Positions 18,601-28,482 of a stretch of DNA of 64,000 nt are shown in pieces. Origin of the DNA: Christensenellaceae bacterium (GTDB lineage: Bacteria > Bacillota > Clostridia > Christensenellales > DTU072). The notes beneath the pieces are model-generated. The model did no database searches, had not been told where the DNA came from, and saw only the letters and a program-made list of their open reading frames with translations. The stretch lies in assembly GCA_031259965.1 (NCBI GenBank), contig JAIRKT010000049.1:1-64000 (forward strand), read 5' to 3'. The first letter of the stretch is position 1. Every line of letters starts with the position of its first letter. The position numbers and the translations under genes were made by a program.

Positions 18601-21066
18601 GTAAAAATTATTTTTGAGTATAGTTTTATAATTTCTAACATCATCCTCCCCATCAACACTAGCCTTGGTTATAGAATTATAAACTAATGATGTCGCCGTA
18701 TATTCTTTATTGTATAACATTAACAAATCAAAAACAGATGGGTCTTTTCCATCTTCTAGCGTCACCTGTATGGGCGAGGCACCATATGGCTTTTTAAGTT
18801 CTGGTGAATTTAAAGTATCTCGAGCAAAAGCTTCCCATAGCTCTTCATCCGCTGCCGTCTTGCCATAAATAAGTCCCGCTAACGCACTAGCTTCACTACT
18901 TCTGTTGTCAACAAAGTCAAATTGCCATGGCGAGCTTCCTTCTTCTGTATAGTCAATATAACTGTTATTATCAAAAATACCGCCCTCGCTATCATTACCA
19001 ATCATATTAAACTCTTCAGTTTCTGTTAGATCGATAGGTGCTATAACATCATATGCGCTAGAATCATTGTCTAAAGGATTTTCGCCTATTATGATTGAAA
19101 TGTCGTCAAATATAACACCTCCAACCATTAGACCTTCACTTTCCCATTCACCTTCTCCATACCAAAATTCAAAATTTACTTTTCGATCCGACAATTCGTT
19201 ACCACGAATTTTAAAAGTAAGTTTCTGCCAACCACCTGGCACGTACAAATTGCCATCAGTAGTATCTTCTATATAATTTAGAGCGACAGTTGTTTTGATA
19301 AGCGAACCACTTTCAATAGAAGTTCCTGTTAATCTGAATTCTGCGGTATATGAACCTTCGCGTATAGCCTCGTTGTAATCATCTTTGGCTTTTTGCCAGG
19401 CTTTCATTTTATCATTATAATCAGTAATCTTTTGTTGATTTGTTGTACTGTTATAAGACGTCATTGCATTTTCGTATTCAGTAATTTTTTGTTGATTTTC
19501 TTCACTGTTATAAAAAGTCATTGCATTTTCATATTCAGTATCACCCGCAGCACCTTCAGCAAAATTATCGCGTTGTGGCTCTTCATAGACAAAATTACTA
19601 TCTTTCTGTGGTTCGTCATAGGTATAGTTACTATCTTTTTCAGGCATTGCATTGTCAAATTTGGGAACCCAAACGTATGCATAAACAGATATGTCATAAT
19701 ATTTGGATTTTTCTATCAAAAATTGCTGCGAACTTTTCATGCCTGCACCACTTATTGAAAAATCGGGATGATATATCATAAGTGCGGTGGTGTCTTTTAG
19801 TGTAGTAGCATCCCTTCCTACTGTATCATCAGATGCAATTGAATATAAGCCAAATATGCCATCTGTATTAAAAAAATCTTTCCAGTCTGGCGCACGAAAA
19901 GTAGTAGTCAGTGCTTTAAGCGAATCAGTAAATTCGTAACTGGGCGCTTCATCAGTTCCAGTGTTAACACGTGTATAGAGCTTCGACATATCAACTAACC
20001 CACTTGTTGTCGTTGCACCGTCGTATGTTGGGAAACTGCTCGAAGTCGTCGAATCACTTGTCCCTACAATAACCGAATAATTATTATGCATACCTGGTTT
20101 GACGCCATAGTAGTATTTCGAATTTGAGGTGTAACTACTATATGTGTATGCCTTATAATAAGTAAAAGTTTCGTCTGGAAAATATAGAGATGTTACGGCT
20201 TCACTTTCATATACGCCTTCTCCACCCAAACGCTCACTTGCGGTTTTGTAAACAGAAGCGCCGTTTTCCTCTGTTATATCAGTTAATATTATGTTATCAA
20301 AGAAAATATAACCTTTTGTAAGACGTGGATTTAAGTCCGCATCTGTTTGCGTACCTATATATTTCGGGCCATAGCCTAACCACAATTCTACATAGAATGT
20401 TCTATTTTCAAAATTGTTTGCTTCAATATATATTGTATATGTTTTCCATGCATCTGAAGCATCAATAGCAGCAAATAAAACATACATCCCACTATTAACA
20501 ACTATATACGCACCTTGTAAATCATCAGATTTTTCAAGGAGTTGCGTAAAAATATCAATTTCTAATTTATAATATTTCCCTTGCTCAATTGTAACTGCAG
20601 AAGAATTCTTATAATAAACCGTACCTGCTGTCTCTAATCCAATTAACAAGGCATTCGTGTCTGTATATGCGTCATCTTCGCCTTTCGGAGTACGCGGTGA
20701 AATACCTGGTCCGTTTATCTCAATCTCAGTGATGATATCCCTCTTTTCACTGAAAACATCAGGTGAAACATCTATAACACCCATCTTTGCGTCACTATAG
20801 TAACTAGCAGCATTGTTCGCTGTCCAACCAGTAACTGTATTTTTGATATATGTTGCTGTGCCAGAAGAACTCGATGCGTTTTCAAATGTGCCATTTGTTA
20901 TCAATAATGTATCAGTGGGCGTTGCAACTTCCTCTTCTTCCTCTTCGTTTGTAGGAGGAGGATCACAAGCCATAAAAACCATCAATGCTAAGATCATGAG
21001 TATCGCTACAAGTAACGTAAGCATACTACGTCTATTAATCATTTTTCCACCATTTGGATTTGTCAT
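15625..21066 (-). CDS. giant multi-module surface protein with C-terminal TM segment and basic tail
   Basis: N-terminal signal (LTLLVAILMILALMVFMACDPPP), repeated CBM-like beta-sandwich modules ending in FFDDI/IFDDI motifs, C-term WFLISSIVIGAILIVVIVVIIWRRIKKK. Confidence 0.75.
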   Translation of the reverse strand: MTNPNGGKMINRRSMLTLLVAILMILALMVFMACDPPPTNEEEEEEVATPTDTLLITNGTFENASSSSGTATYIKNTVTGWTANNAASYYSDAKMGVIDVSPDVFSEKRDIITEIEINGPGISPRTPKGEDDAYTDTNALLIGLETAGTVYYKNSSAVTIEQGKYYKLEIDIFTQLLEKSDDLQGAYIVVNSGMYVLFAAIDASDAWKTYTIYIEANNFENRTFYVELWLGYGPKYIGTQTDADLNPRLTKGYIFFDNIILTDITEENGASVYKTASERLGGEGVYESEAVTSLYFPDETFTYYKAYTYSSYTSNSKYYYGVKPGMHNNYSVIVGTSDSTTSSSFPTYDGATTTSGLVDMSKLYTRVNTGTDEAPSYEFTDSLKALTTTFRAPDWKDFFNTDGIFGLYSIASDDTVGRDATTLKDTTALMIYHPDFSISGAGMKSSQQFLIEKSKYYDISVYAYVWVPKFDNAMPEKDSNYTYDEPQKDSNFVYEEPQRDNFAEGAAGDTEYENAMTFYNSEENQQKITEYENAMTSYNSTTNQQKITDYNDKMKAWQKAKDDYNEAIREGSYTAEFRLTGTSIESGSLIKTTVALNYIEDTTDGNLYVPGGWQKLTFKIRGNELSDRKVNFEFWYGEGEWESEGLMVGGVIFDDISIIIGENPLDNDSSAYDVIAPIDLTETEEFNMIGNDSEGGIFDNNSYIDYTEEGSSPWQFDFVDNRSSEASALAGLIYGKTAADEELWEAFARDTLNSPELKKPYGASPIQVTLEDGKDPSVFDLLMLYNKEYTATSLVYNSITKASVDGEDDVRNYKTILKNNFYRISMWIRTDAIAAGFGLTISIYDDTDTSQATLTSLNTNGEWTEVAFLIRGSTTDDTQYYLKYELGSGDIFTPATHVKGVAYITAIIISKITYTEYNSAVTDTYSTKKQISNLPSTTDSITNGYFADLSTTNYETKDGDELIFDENGVLVGSASPNSWTLSSATNAITAPSNLTISTASGDDEEFGLSEGDQYLTWKYLVGGKTGTSLDPKENLVYLIYIDGASWPDPDNPDADPVKKDNVLIGRVAQPVSGSAPKFKIEIYSVGSFKVRAAYLPETLPDYDSGIITGISAYSTTLKNSAEAPEEEGEENSASNVVDLTDQYHIKDAKFGVIDYKTYSDAAILGLEENDDRKIFYTGADADSGLKYISGYADTLLMLHSDYYTRGGYTASSTSLSADSYYMLAVWVKTNEGATASITINNTSKIFADTDSLGVSTDGDYIGFINIDTKGEWVQYRFYMQTLVTPASFQLELFLGNKYAESFVPKDEEGNDSTLTVIQGLTRGTVFFDDILFKTLTKEEYELYLYGKTEDSTEDSNSGTDDSDEPEDSDSESDDSEDDNKLKPYTLYSLSDLDDVYSCFTNMYMFRLLDYTTDSFDLYTAESSSSPSQGGTPKDYTHYVASTGTDYDSSVEDDGELAMIYGVYDKRKINAESDIIRSIMASNSETGEKKEIWLGDATQQDLVNFLTSNTGNGNHYLLMGNLIVNGQYYLSQTSISLAAESYYKITFTAKTWFQDENSYAEFRFEYGNDTTKWSTIRIPGSYGREVVTEYTFYVYNADPTNAVSGNNISFHLGTNSSASTSSVADNFFRGLLIIDDVTVAQLETSDEYDEYSEKYENLTEEDKYTKPYATYKFAASSPADDEVDNNDGDGDENTNKINPEVWFLISSIVIGAILIVVIVVIIWRRIKKKIDRARPVKVISSIQVNAPSVDESPLISDKEEIDDSEFSDDFDIAQKPVAPKITIDPSVVKKASPDNPKQGTPKFKPRPQKKNRKK
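19418..19545 (-). repeat. 57-bp (19-aa) in-frame tandem repeat, 2 full copies plus a partial third
   Basis: Protein TEYENAMTFYNSEENQQKI / TEYENAMTSYNSTTNQQKI / TDYN; DNA units at 19418-19474 and 19475-19531. Confidence 0.85.
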
Positions 21067-21573
21067 AAAACTTAAATATGACTCCTTAAAATATCATAAA
21101 AACAAGAGTAATGTTAAAAACCCGTTTTTTAGCAATATATATATTAACATAATTAGACATAAAAAACAACAAAATAATAACTAATATAGAAAATTCAAAT
21201 CACTTATGTATAATTTCACATTCCTTTTTTTATCATTCATTCTATTCACTTTACTTTATTTCATAAAGCACAAAAAGTTAATGCAAATATATGAAAGACG
21301 CACCTTCTACTTTTAAAAATTAATTGACTCCACAAACAAAAAACAAAAATAATCCATATATCTTTAAAATGATTAAACTTTCTTTGTCGGTTGCAATTTG
21401 GTATTTAATAAAATATCTAGGCATCAATTATCCTAATTTTTGCAAACGGAACAAAGCAAGACTTTATATTATCAAGTAGATTTTTTTGACTAAATGCGCT
21501 TTTAAATCGTATAATATTAATGTGATCAAATATGATTATAAAATTGTTTTTTGATTTGGAGATTTCACATTTT

Positions 21574-22581
21574 ATGGGTCAATATAATATAGCTGTCGTG
21601 GGTGCGACTGGTATGGTAGGTGCTACCTTTTTAAAAGTATTAGAAGAAAGGCAACTACCCTGCGCTAATTTTTATCTTTATGCTTCAGAAAAATCTGAAG
21701 GCAAAAAGGTAATTTTTAATGGTGCGGAACATACCATACTCGCATTAACAGAAAAGAATATTTTAAACAAAAAGATCCATATTGCACTTTTTTCCGCAGG
21801 TGCTACGGTGTCTGAAATGTTTGCACCTATATTTGCAAAAAATGGTGCCATTGTAATTGATAATAGTAGCAAATGGCGAACCTATCCTGATGTTCCATTA
21901 GTTGTACCAGAGGTGAATGGTGCTATGGCCCTAAATCACAAAGGTATTATTGCAAACCCAAATTGCAGCACCATACAAGCTGTTGTAGCGATTAAACCGC
22001 TATATGATAAATATGGCATAAAGCGCATTATTTACAGCACCTATCAAGCGGTATCTGGTGCTGGCGTGGCAGGCTATAACGACCTAAAGAATGGCATAGA
22101 TGGAATTTCACCTCAAAAATTCCCATACCAGATTTTTGGGAACGTAATTCCACAAATCGATGTTTTCTCTGATGATGGTTACACAAAAGAAGAAATAAAA
22201 ATGATTTTTGAAACAAAAAAGATTTTGAACGACACTAATTTAAAAGTTACAGCCACTACAGTCCGTGTGCCAGTGTTTCATGGGCATAGTGAGAGCATAA
22301 ATATTGAATTCATTAAGCCCTCAGATAAAAATGGTATTTTCGATGCACTGCAAAACGCGCCTGGTATTAAAGTGGTAGACAATTTGGATAAATGTGAATA
22401 TCCTATGCCTATACATGCAGAGGGTAGTGATCTAGTTTTTGTAGGCAGAATACGCACAGATAAAACTGTGGATTCTGGCTGTAATATTTGGGTTGTAGCT
22501 GATAATATACGAAAAGGCGCCGCAACCAATGCAGTTCAAATAGCAGAATATTTAATTGAGCATGGAGGGATTAATCAATGA
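21574..22581 (+). CDS. asd: aspartate-semialdehyde dehydrogenase
   Basis: MGQYNIAVVGATGMVGATFLKVL, IANPNCSTIQ, SGAGVAGYNDL; start moved to 21574. Confidence 0.93.
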   Translation: MGQYNIAVVGATGMVGATFLKVLEERQLPCANFYLYASEKSEGKKVIFNGAEHTILALTEKNILNKKIHIALFSAGATVSEMFAPIFAKNGAIVIDNSSKWRTYPDVPLVVPEVNGAMALNHKGIIANPNCSTIQAVVAIKPLYDKYGIKRIIYSTYQAVSGAGVAGYNDLKNGIDGISPQKFPYQIFGNVIPQIDVFSDDGYTKEEIKMIFETKKILNDTNLKVTATTVRVPVFHGHSESINIEFIKPSDKNGIFDALQNAPGIKVVDNLDKCEYPMPIHAEGSDLVFVGRIRTDKTVDSGCNIWVVADNIRKGAATNAVQIAEYLIEHGGINQ

Positions 22582-23459
22582 CTCTTTTCAAGGGTGCTGC
22601 AACAGCATTAATTACACCTTTTAAAAATAACGATAAAATAGATTTTGAAGCACTAGAAAATTTAGTTAACTTTCAAATTGATAATGGTATTAGCGCATTA
22701 GTCGTAGCAGGCACTACGGGTGAACCTACAACCATGACACATGCTGAGAGAACATCCGTTGAGCGATTTGTGCTTGAATGCACAAAAGGCCGTATCCCTG
22801 TTATTATTGGAGCTGGAAGCAATAATACCCATACAGCCGTAGAATATGCAAGAGAGGCCGAGGACTTGGGCGCAAATGGCGTTTTAGTTGTAACGCCTTA
22901 TTATAACAAATGTACACAAGCTGGATTAATTGCTCATTATACAACAGTAGCCGATGCTATAAATATTCCTGTTATTCTATACAATGTACCAGGGCGTACT
23001 GGGGTTAACATAAATCCAGACACAGCATTAAAACTTAGCGACCATAAAAACATTGTTGCTATTAAAGAAGCTTCAGGACAGTTAAATCAATTTATGAGCC
23101 TTGCTCCTTTAATAGAAGGGAAAATGGATCTCTATAGCGGTGATGATGGACTTATTTATCCATTAATGGCTCTGGGTGCTATAGGAGTAATCAGTGTTGC
23201 CTCGAATATAATACCTAAATTCATTTCTGAATTAGTTGGCGCCTATTTTGATGATAATTTATCTTTGAGCCGTGATATGCAATTTAAGGTTAATCCTTTG
23301 ATCTCCGCCTTGTTTTCAGAAGTTAACCCCATACCAGTCAAATGTGCCGCACGGTTGCTTGGTCTTTGTGACGATTACATGCGACTTCCTTTGACAAAAT
23401 ACTCAAAAGAAAATGAACTTAAAAAAACACTTAAGGACTTTGGTCTAAAATTAACTTAA
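22578..23459 (+). CDS. dapA: 4-hydroxy-tetrahydrodipicolinate synthase
   Basis: GTTGEPTTMTHAER, VVTPYYNKCTQAGL, YNVPGRTGVNI, AIKEASG; ATGA overlap with asd. Confidence 0.95.
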   Translation: MTLFKGAATALITPFKNNDKIDFEALENLVNFQIDNGISALVVAGTTGEPTTMTHAERTSVERFVLECTKGRIPVIIGAGSNNTHTAVEYAREAEDLGANGVLVVTPYYNKCTQAGLIAHYTTVADAINIPVILYNVPGRTGVNINPDTALKLSDHKNIVAIKEASGQLNQFMSLAPLIEGKMDLYSGDDGLIYPLMALGAIGVISVASNIIPKFISELVGAYFDDNLSLSRDMQFKVNPLISALFSEVNPIPVKCAARLLGLCDDYMRLPLTKYSKENELKKTLKDFGLKLT

Positions 23460-23484
23460 TAAGCAGGAGTAATCGCATAACTCT

Positions 23485-24246
23485 ATGAATATACTAATTT
23501 ATGGAATCGGCGGCAAAATGGGCAAAACCCTACTAACCGCCTCCCAAAATACCGATGACATTAAAGCCGTAGCAGGTGTAGATGTTTTCGCGGATCCAAC
23601 TGATTACAACATACCAGTATATAAAAGCATTAATCAGACAAAAGAATCATTTGAATGCATAATTGATTTTTCAGCCCACGAGGCCGTGTTTGATATTTTA
23701 CCATTTGCAATATCTAAGAAAATTCCTTGTGTGCTAGCTACTACTGGTTATAATGAAGATGAATTAGACTTGATAGATAAAGCAGCACAAACTATACCTA
23801 TCTTTAAAACTGGCAACATGTCACTTGGTATTAATGTGCTCTCTAAATTGGTTATGGCCGCAGCAAATATGCTAGAAAATGCGGATGCTGAAATAATTGA
23901 AACTCATCACAATCAAAAGGTCGATGCCCCTTCTGGCACTGCATTGATGCTTTTGCATGCAATTGAAGATAGTAGAGGTCCTGTAAAACCCATCTTTGGT
24001 CGAAGTGGAATAAGCTCGCCTCGTGATTCTAAGGAAGTAGGAATACACGCCATTCGTGGTGGTAGTGTAGTAGGCAAACATTCAGTTATGTTTATGATGA
24101 ATAATGAAGTTTTAACTTTGACACATGAAGCAGAAAACAAGATAGTTTTTGCTAATGGGGCTATTGATGCCGCTAGATTTTTAGTAGATCGCACGGAGGC
24201 TGGCATCTATAATATGAATCACTTGTTAAACACAAGATATTCTTAA
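23485..24246 (+). CDS. dapB: 4-hydroxy-tetrahydrodipicolinate reductase
   Basis: NILIYGIGGKMGKT, IIDFSAHEA, TTGYNEDEL, ETHHNQKVDAPSGTAL, GIHAIRGGSVVGKHSVMF. Confidence 0.94.
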   Translation: MNILIYGIGGKMGKTLLTASQNTDDIKAVAGVDVFADPTDYNIPVYKSINQTKESFECIIDFSAHEAVFDILPFAISKKIPCVLATTGYNEDELDLIDKAAQTIPIFKTGNMSLGINVLSKLVMAAANMLENADAEIIETHHNQKVDAPSGTALMLLHAIEDSRGPVKPIFGRSGISSPRDSKEVGIHAIRGGSVVGKHSVMFMMNNEVLTLTHEAENKIVFANGAIDAARFLVDRTEAGIYNMNHLLNTRYS

Positions 24247-24267
24247 TCACTAAAAGGAGCGTAGTAT

Positions 24268-25266
24268 ACGAAAAAAATTTTTTTATCAGATAAAGACGGT
24301 TCCCTAACACCATTTATTGAGAACTATTACTATAACGAAGCAGAGAAACCACAAATTGTATTAAATTATCGTCTCTCTCTCAAAACAATATCCGCCTGTG
24401 ATTTTGTTATTTGCGACGCAGATGCATACGATAAAGCGGGTATCCAACTAAAAAATACAAATCTGCCCCCTTTAATTGTTGTTGGAACAGAAAAATCAGC
24501 TACATACATTTCTAACATACTAGAAAATGGGGTTTTCGATTATCTCTCATCACCTGTCAATTCAGGTTCATTAACTGCAGTATTGTGTCGCGTCGAAAGA
24601 TTTTTAAAGCGCGGTTTTGTATGGGATCCAGATTACAACTATCCATACGACAGAGAAATTGCTATTATAAAATACATTCAAACAGATGATAATTGTATTT
24701 TGAAATTCATATGTGACACTCTAATTAAAATGGATGACGCTTATGTCGATATGACAAAAAAGCGATTTGCTTTTAACAAATTGTTTAGCAATATCATAAA
24801 TGCAATTTATACAAAATTCGATTGGCTTCATCTATATCTAGCTAAGGAAGAGATAATTGATACACCAGCTTTTGCAAAAAATGCTGCTGGCCTCGTTCCT
24901 TTTTTTGAGAATCTTTTTAACGGCCTTTTCGTAATGCAAAAAAATCTAGCACTTGATATTTCTAACTATGTTTTACGCAATCCTGAAAACGATCTATCGC
25001 TATCCGTTGTTGCAAGGATCTTTTACTATAACCCTAGTTATTTATCTGTTAGATTCAAAAAATTAACAGGATTACATTACAACTCTTATGCAGTTTTTGT
25101 AAAACTCTGTAGGGGTGATTTTCTAATTAGATATAAGAACTTGACTGTAACTGATGTCTCTTCGAGATTAACCTACACGGAATCACAATATTTTTCCACT
25201 ATTTATAAAAAATTTGTATCTCCTTTTGCCAATATCATCTCAAATTCTAGGTCACAGAATAAATAA
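24268..25266 (+). CDS. receiver-like domain plus AraC-type HTH regulator, apparent ACG start
   Basis: Frame is open from 24268; AAAGGAG Shine-Dalgarno at 24253-24259, 8 nt upstream of ACG AAA AAA ATT TTT TTA TCA GAT; N-term LIVVGTEKSATYISNILENGVFDYLSSPVNSGSL is receiver-like, C-term LSLSVVARIFYYNPSYLSVRFKKLTGLHYNSY is AraC-like. The ORF track gives only 24583-25266 from a TTG. Confidence 0.7.
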   Translation, partial: TKKIFLSDKDGSLTPFIENYYYNEAEKPQIVLNYRLSLKTISACDFVICDADAYDKAGIQLKNTNLPPLIVVGTEKSATYISNILENGVFDYLSSPVNSGSLTAVLCRVERFLKRGFVWDPDYNYPYDREIAIIKYIQTDDNCILKFICDTLIKMDDAYVDMTKKRFAFNKLFSNIINAIYTKFDWLHLYLAKEEIIDTPAFAKNAAGLVPFFENLFNGLFVMQKNLALDISNYVLRNPENDLSLSVVARIFYYNPSYLSVRFKKLTGLHYNSYAVFVKLCRGDFLIRYKNLTVTDVSSRLTYTESQYFSTIYKKFVSPFANIISNSRSQNK

Positions 25267-25473
25267 AGTACACATTCTAAAGCACACATTCTATTAATTT
25301 GAATGTTTAAAACCCTCATAAATTAACATTGATGATGTCCCTATCTCAAAACAACATGGCTTTTAAACAATATTTCTAGACACCTTAACAAAATCTCTTT
25401 TTATTTAGCACGTGTAGCAGTGCAATGAATTTTAATATTTATTCTACTCCGAAAACCGTGATTAATAAATTTG

Positions 25474-26100
25474 TCATGTACCACGTTTTATAAATTCAAC
25501 GTCAAAATTAAATTTACCCTCTATCATGCCGATTACATAGCGCACAATAACGCGTCCCACTATCGCGTCATCACTAAATACGCCTATCAAGCCGGCCTCT
25601 CTACTATCTCTTGAGACCTTGCGATTATCACCCATATAAAAGAATTCGTTTTCACTTAACTTTATCTTAGAGGAAGAATTTCCTCCCATGTTTTCATCAT
25701 GGACATATGGTTCATCTATTAACAGATCATTTACATAGGTTTCAAACTTATTACTAGATTCATTTAATCTAACTTCGACTGTATCGCCAGGTAACCCTAT
25801 TATTCTCTTTACCAAATATACTGAATCAGCGCCCTCAACATTATATGTCTCTGAGGATTCAAAAACAATTATATCCCCTCTTTTGTATTTTCCTAGTTTA
25901 TATACCACAACCTGATCCGAATGATTAAGCGTGTTTAACATAGAAGTACCATCTATACTTATACTGTAAAAAAGTGAATTAGTAACAATAAACGCGATAA
26001 TCATGCAAAAAAAGACAAACAACAAGTTTAGTGCGATACTTCGCAGAATTTTGAGTCCTCTTTTTTCTGGAATATTTACTATTTTCTTCTCTTTTTCCAT
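25474..26100 (-). CDS. lepB: signal peptidase I
   Basis: IDGTSMLNTL, VYLVKRIIGLPGDTVE, FYMGDNRKVSRDSR. Confidence 0.92.
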   Translation of the reverse strand: MEKEKKIVNIPEKRGLKILRSIALNLLFVFFCMIIAFIVTNSLFYSISIDGTSMLNTLNHSDQVVVYKLGKYKRGDIIVFESSETYNVEGADSVYLVKRIIGLPGDTVEVRLNESSNKFETYVNDLLIDEPYVHDENMGGNSSSKIKLSENEFFYMGDNRKVSRDSREAGLIGVFSDDAIVGRVIVRYVIGMIEGKFNFDVEFIKRGT

Positions 26101-26165
26101 TTTATTTTGTTCTCCTATTATTAATCACAAGTTGCAGATTCTATAAACTCCTTTGTGCTAATAAA

Positions 26166-26795
26166 TTATGCTATGCGATCTATCGCATCAGCATCAACTT
26201 TTAACTTTCCATTTTCATCTCTAAAAATTGCATATCTAAGCACAACACGTCCAATAATTACGCTTCTTGAAAATGTGCCAAACCGATTCCCAGCACGGCT
26301 ATCATAAGAGTCCATTCTATTATCGCCCATATAAAAGAATTCATCCTCCCCCAGCTTATACTTAGCAAACCCCTTTTTGTATGCAGTATCTTCAATAGTT
26401 AAATATGACTCATCTACTTCTTCATCATTAACATATGTCACCATTTTCGACCCCAGCCTTACAACTTCAATATAGTCACCAGGTAATGCTATTATTCTTT
26501 TTACTAAATATTCCTTTCTGTATGGATTATTAACAAAGTCTGGTGATACAAATATTATTACATCACCTCTCATGTAAGTGCCTAATTTAAATACAACTAC
26601 ATTATCTTTATGTTGTAGGGTATTAGCCATTGAAGTGCCATCGATTTGCATAACATTAAAAGATGTATTTAAGATTGTACTGAACATAAGCGAGCAGAAG
26701 AATGTAATAATCAGTATAACTATTACTTTATACCAATCCAGGTTCTCCTTCTTTTTTTTCTCAACTTTTACATCGCATAATTTTATTTTTTGCAT
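26166..26795 (-). CDS. lepB: signal peptidase I (second copy)
   Basis: IDGTSMANTL, YLVKRIIALPGDYIEV, FYMGDNRMDSYDSR; adjacent to 25474-26100. Confidence 0.92.
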   Translation of the reverse strand: MQKIKLCDVKVEKKKKENLDWYKVIVILIITFFCSLMFSTILNTSFNVMQIDGTSMANTLQHKDNVVVFKLGTYMRGDVIIFVSPDFVNNPYRKEYLVKRIIALPGDYIEVVRLGSKMVTYVNDEEVDESYLTIEDTAYKKGFAKYKLGEDEFFYMGDNRMDSYDSRAGNRFGTFSRSVIIGRVVLRYAIFRDENGKLKVDADAIDRIA

Positions 26796-26820
26796 TTTAT
26801 TATAGTGCTTCTCCTAGCTG

Positions 26821-28482
26821 TTAGATAAACAATATATTTCCTATTACAGTATCCCCACCAGAAATTTCTAATGCTTTAGCATTTGACCATGTCGTCAAAG
26901 GCATATAATTATTATCCTTGAAATCACTCTTTTTTAGTTGCAGACTTATGAAAAAACCTTTACTATCTTGCAAATGAATATCCGCTTGATATTTTTTTAT
27001 ACTATCTCCATCTTTGCAGATCAATGTCGCAATTACACTGGATGATTTGCTTGTGCTAAATTCAATTTGCAACAGGCATTCTTCTATCTCTTGTGTCGCA
27101 ATGCCTAGATGATAATTTCTAACGCCATCATCAGAGCACGCGAGACCTTTGACGCCAGATGCTGCCGTTAAAAGATTGATCCTGTGCTCAAAAAGCACTT
27201 CCTTATTATAGTTCTCAACAAAAGAGTCAGCTGGTGATTGTGTTGAGTAAATTACTCTAGAGGATGTTTCTTTTGTTGATTTTACTGGCTGTCCAGCAAG
27301 TTCAAGGTATTTCTCCAAAGATGACAAAATTATTCCGCCTAAATACTCTACTTCTGCAAACACGAAAAGTGGAGCATTTGCATCAGTTACTTCAATCGTT
27401 GCTATGAATTCATTAGCAGAAACTACAATACCAGTTTTTTTTCTCCAATCTCGTATTACATGATTATATTCACCATAACTGTAATAAAGATTTGCGTTTA
27501 TCGCTTTAACTTTTTCATCACACTCAATTGTGGCATATATTTTCCCATCATCATTTACATTTACAGATAATGTAGGCATCTTTGGAAAACAATACTCGCT
27601 TAAAATCATTTTAAACCAATTTTTTAAAGTATTGAAATTCTCTTGAAAAATATAATCGGAGGCTTTAGGACTAAATGATACGTATGTGCTCTCTGTTGGT
27701 AGCAATGCAACCAAGTTGTTTATTCTATCAATATCACTTCGCTCTCCATTTGTTCCAATTGCAATGAATGTAGGTTTTGTTATAAGTTTAGCATATGCAG
27801 CAGAAGCCACACCTGATAACCAACAGACAGTTTCATCAGTCATTTCTAATTCTTTGCAACTTCCATATTTGTTTAATTTTATATACTCTCTATATCCACT
27901 TCCATTAATACAAGCAAGCGCTACAATATCTGCTCCAGAACCTGTTGTTTGCATCGCTACTTCAACTGCATCTCCTAAACCAATCAACAAAACATGTGGA
28001 TCAGGCAAAATATCTTTCAAGAAGACCAACGCCCTTCTCATAATTAAACTATATAAGTATTGACAGGTTTCTCTAGCGGTTGGCATAACAGTGCGTATAT
28101 GATCTCCAGCTTTTGTGTATTCGCCATATTCATATTCCGCAGGATATTGCGTTTTTGGTTGGTCATTGCCAGCCATATCTGGAACAATTACAATAAAACC
28201 ATCTAAAACAAATCCCTTTATAAATTCTAAAGAGGGCATTCTATGATACTCTGGAACAATTAGCACAACTGGAACATCTTTGTTTAGGAGCGAATCACTG
28301 GCCACGTATTTTTTTGCAATAACAACCAACTTCCCACTTTGCGCACTCAGCGCAACAAAAGAATAAGTCGATATTTCCATACCATCTTCTAGAGATTTAT
28401 CCATTAATTCAGTCTCTAGTGGGATGGCTTCTGGTTCGTAGTTTTGCCATATTGCGTTCGGCAGCAATATATTATATTTCAT
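26821..28482 (-). CDS. alpha/beta-hydrolase-like protein
   Basis: VPVVLIVPEYHRMPSLEFIKGFVLDGFIVIVPDMAGND hydrolase-like N-terminal half; C-terminal half unassigned. Confidence 0.5.
   Translation of the reverse strand: MKYNILLPNAIWQNYEPEAIPLETELMDKSLEDGMEISTYSFVALSAQSGKLVVIAKKYVASDSLLNKDVPVVLIVPEYHRMPSLEFIKGFVLDGFIVIVPDMAGNDQPKTQYPAEYEYGEYTKAGDHIRTVMPTARETCQYLYSLIMRRALVFLKDILPDPHVLLIGLGDAVEVAMQTTGSGADIVALACINGSGYREYIKLNKYGSCKELEMTDETVCWLSGVASAAYAKLITKPTFIAIGTNGERSDIDRINNLVALLPTESTYVSFSPKASDYIFQENFNTLKNWFKMILSEYCFPKMPTLSVNVNDDGKIYATIECDEKVKAINANLYYSYGEYNHVIRDWRKKTGIVVSANEFIATIEVTDANAPLFVFAEVEYLGGIILSSLEKYLELAGQPVKSTKETSSRVIYSTQSPADSFVENYNKEVLFEHRINLLTAASGVKGLACSDDGVRNYHLGIATQEIEECLLQIEFSTSKSSSVIATLICKDGDSIKKYQADIHLQDSKGFFISLQLKKSDFKDNNYMPLTTWSNAKALEISGGDTVIGNILFI

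Noticed and set aside
21070-21530. Lysine riboswitch upstream of asd-dapA-dapB
   Set aside because: No L-box conserved segments visible in the leader.
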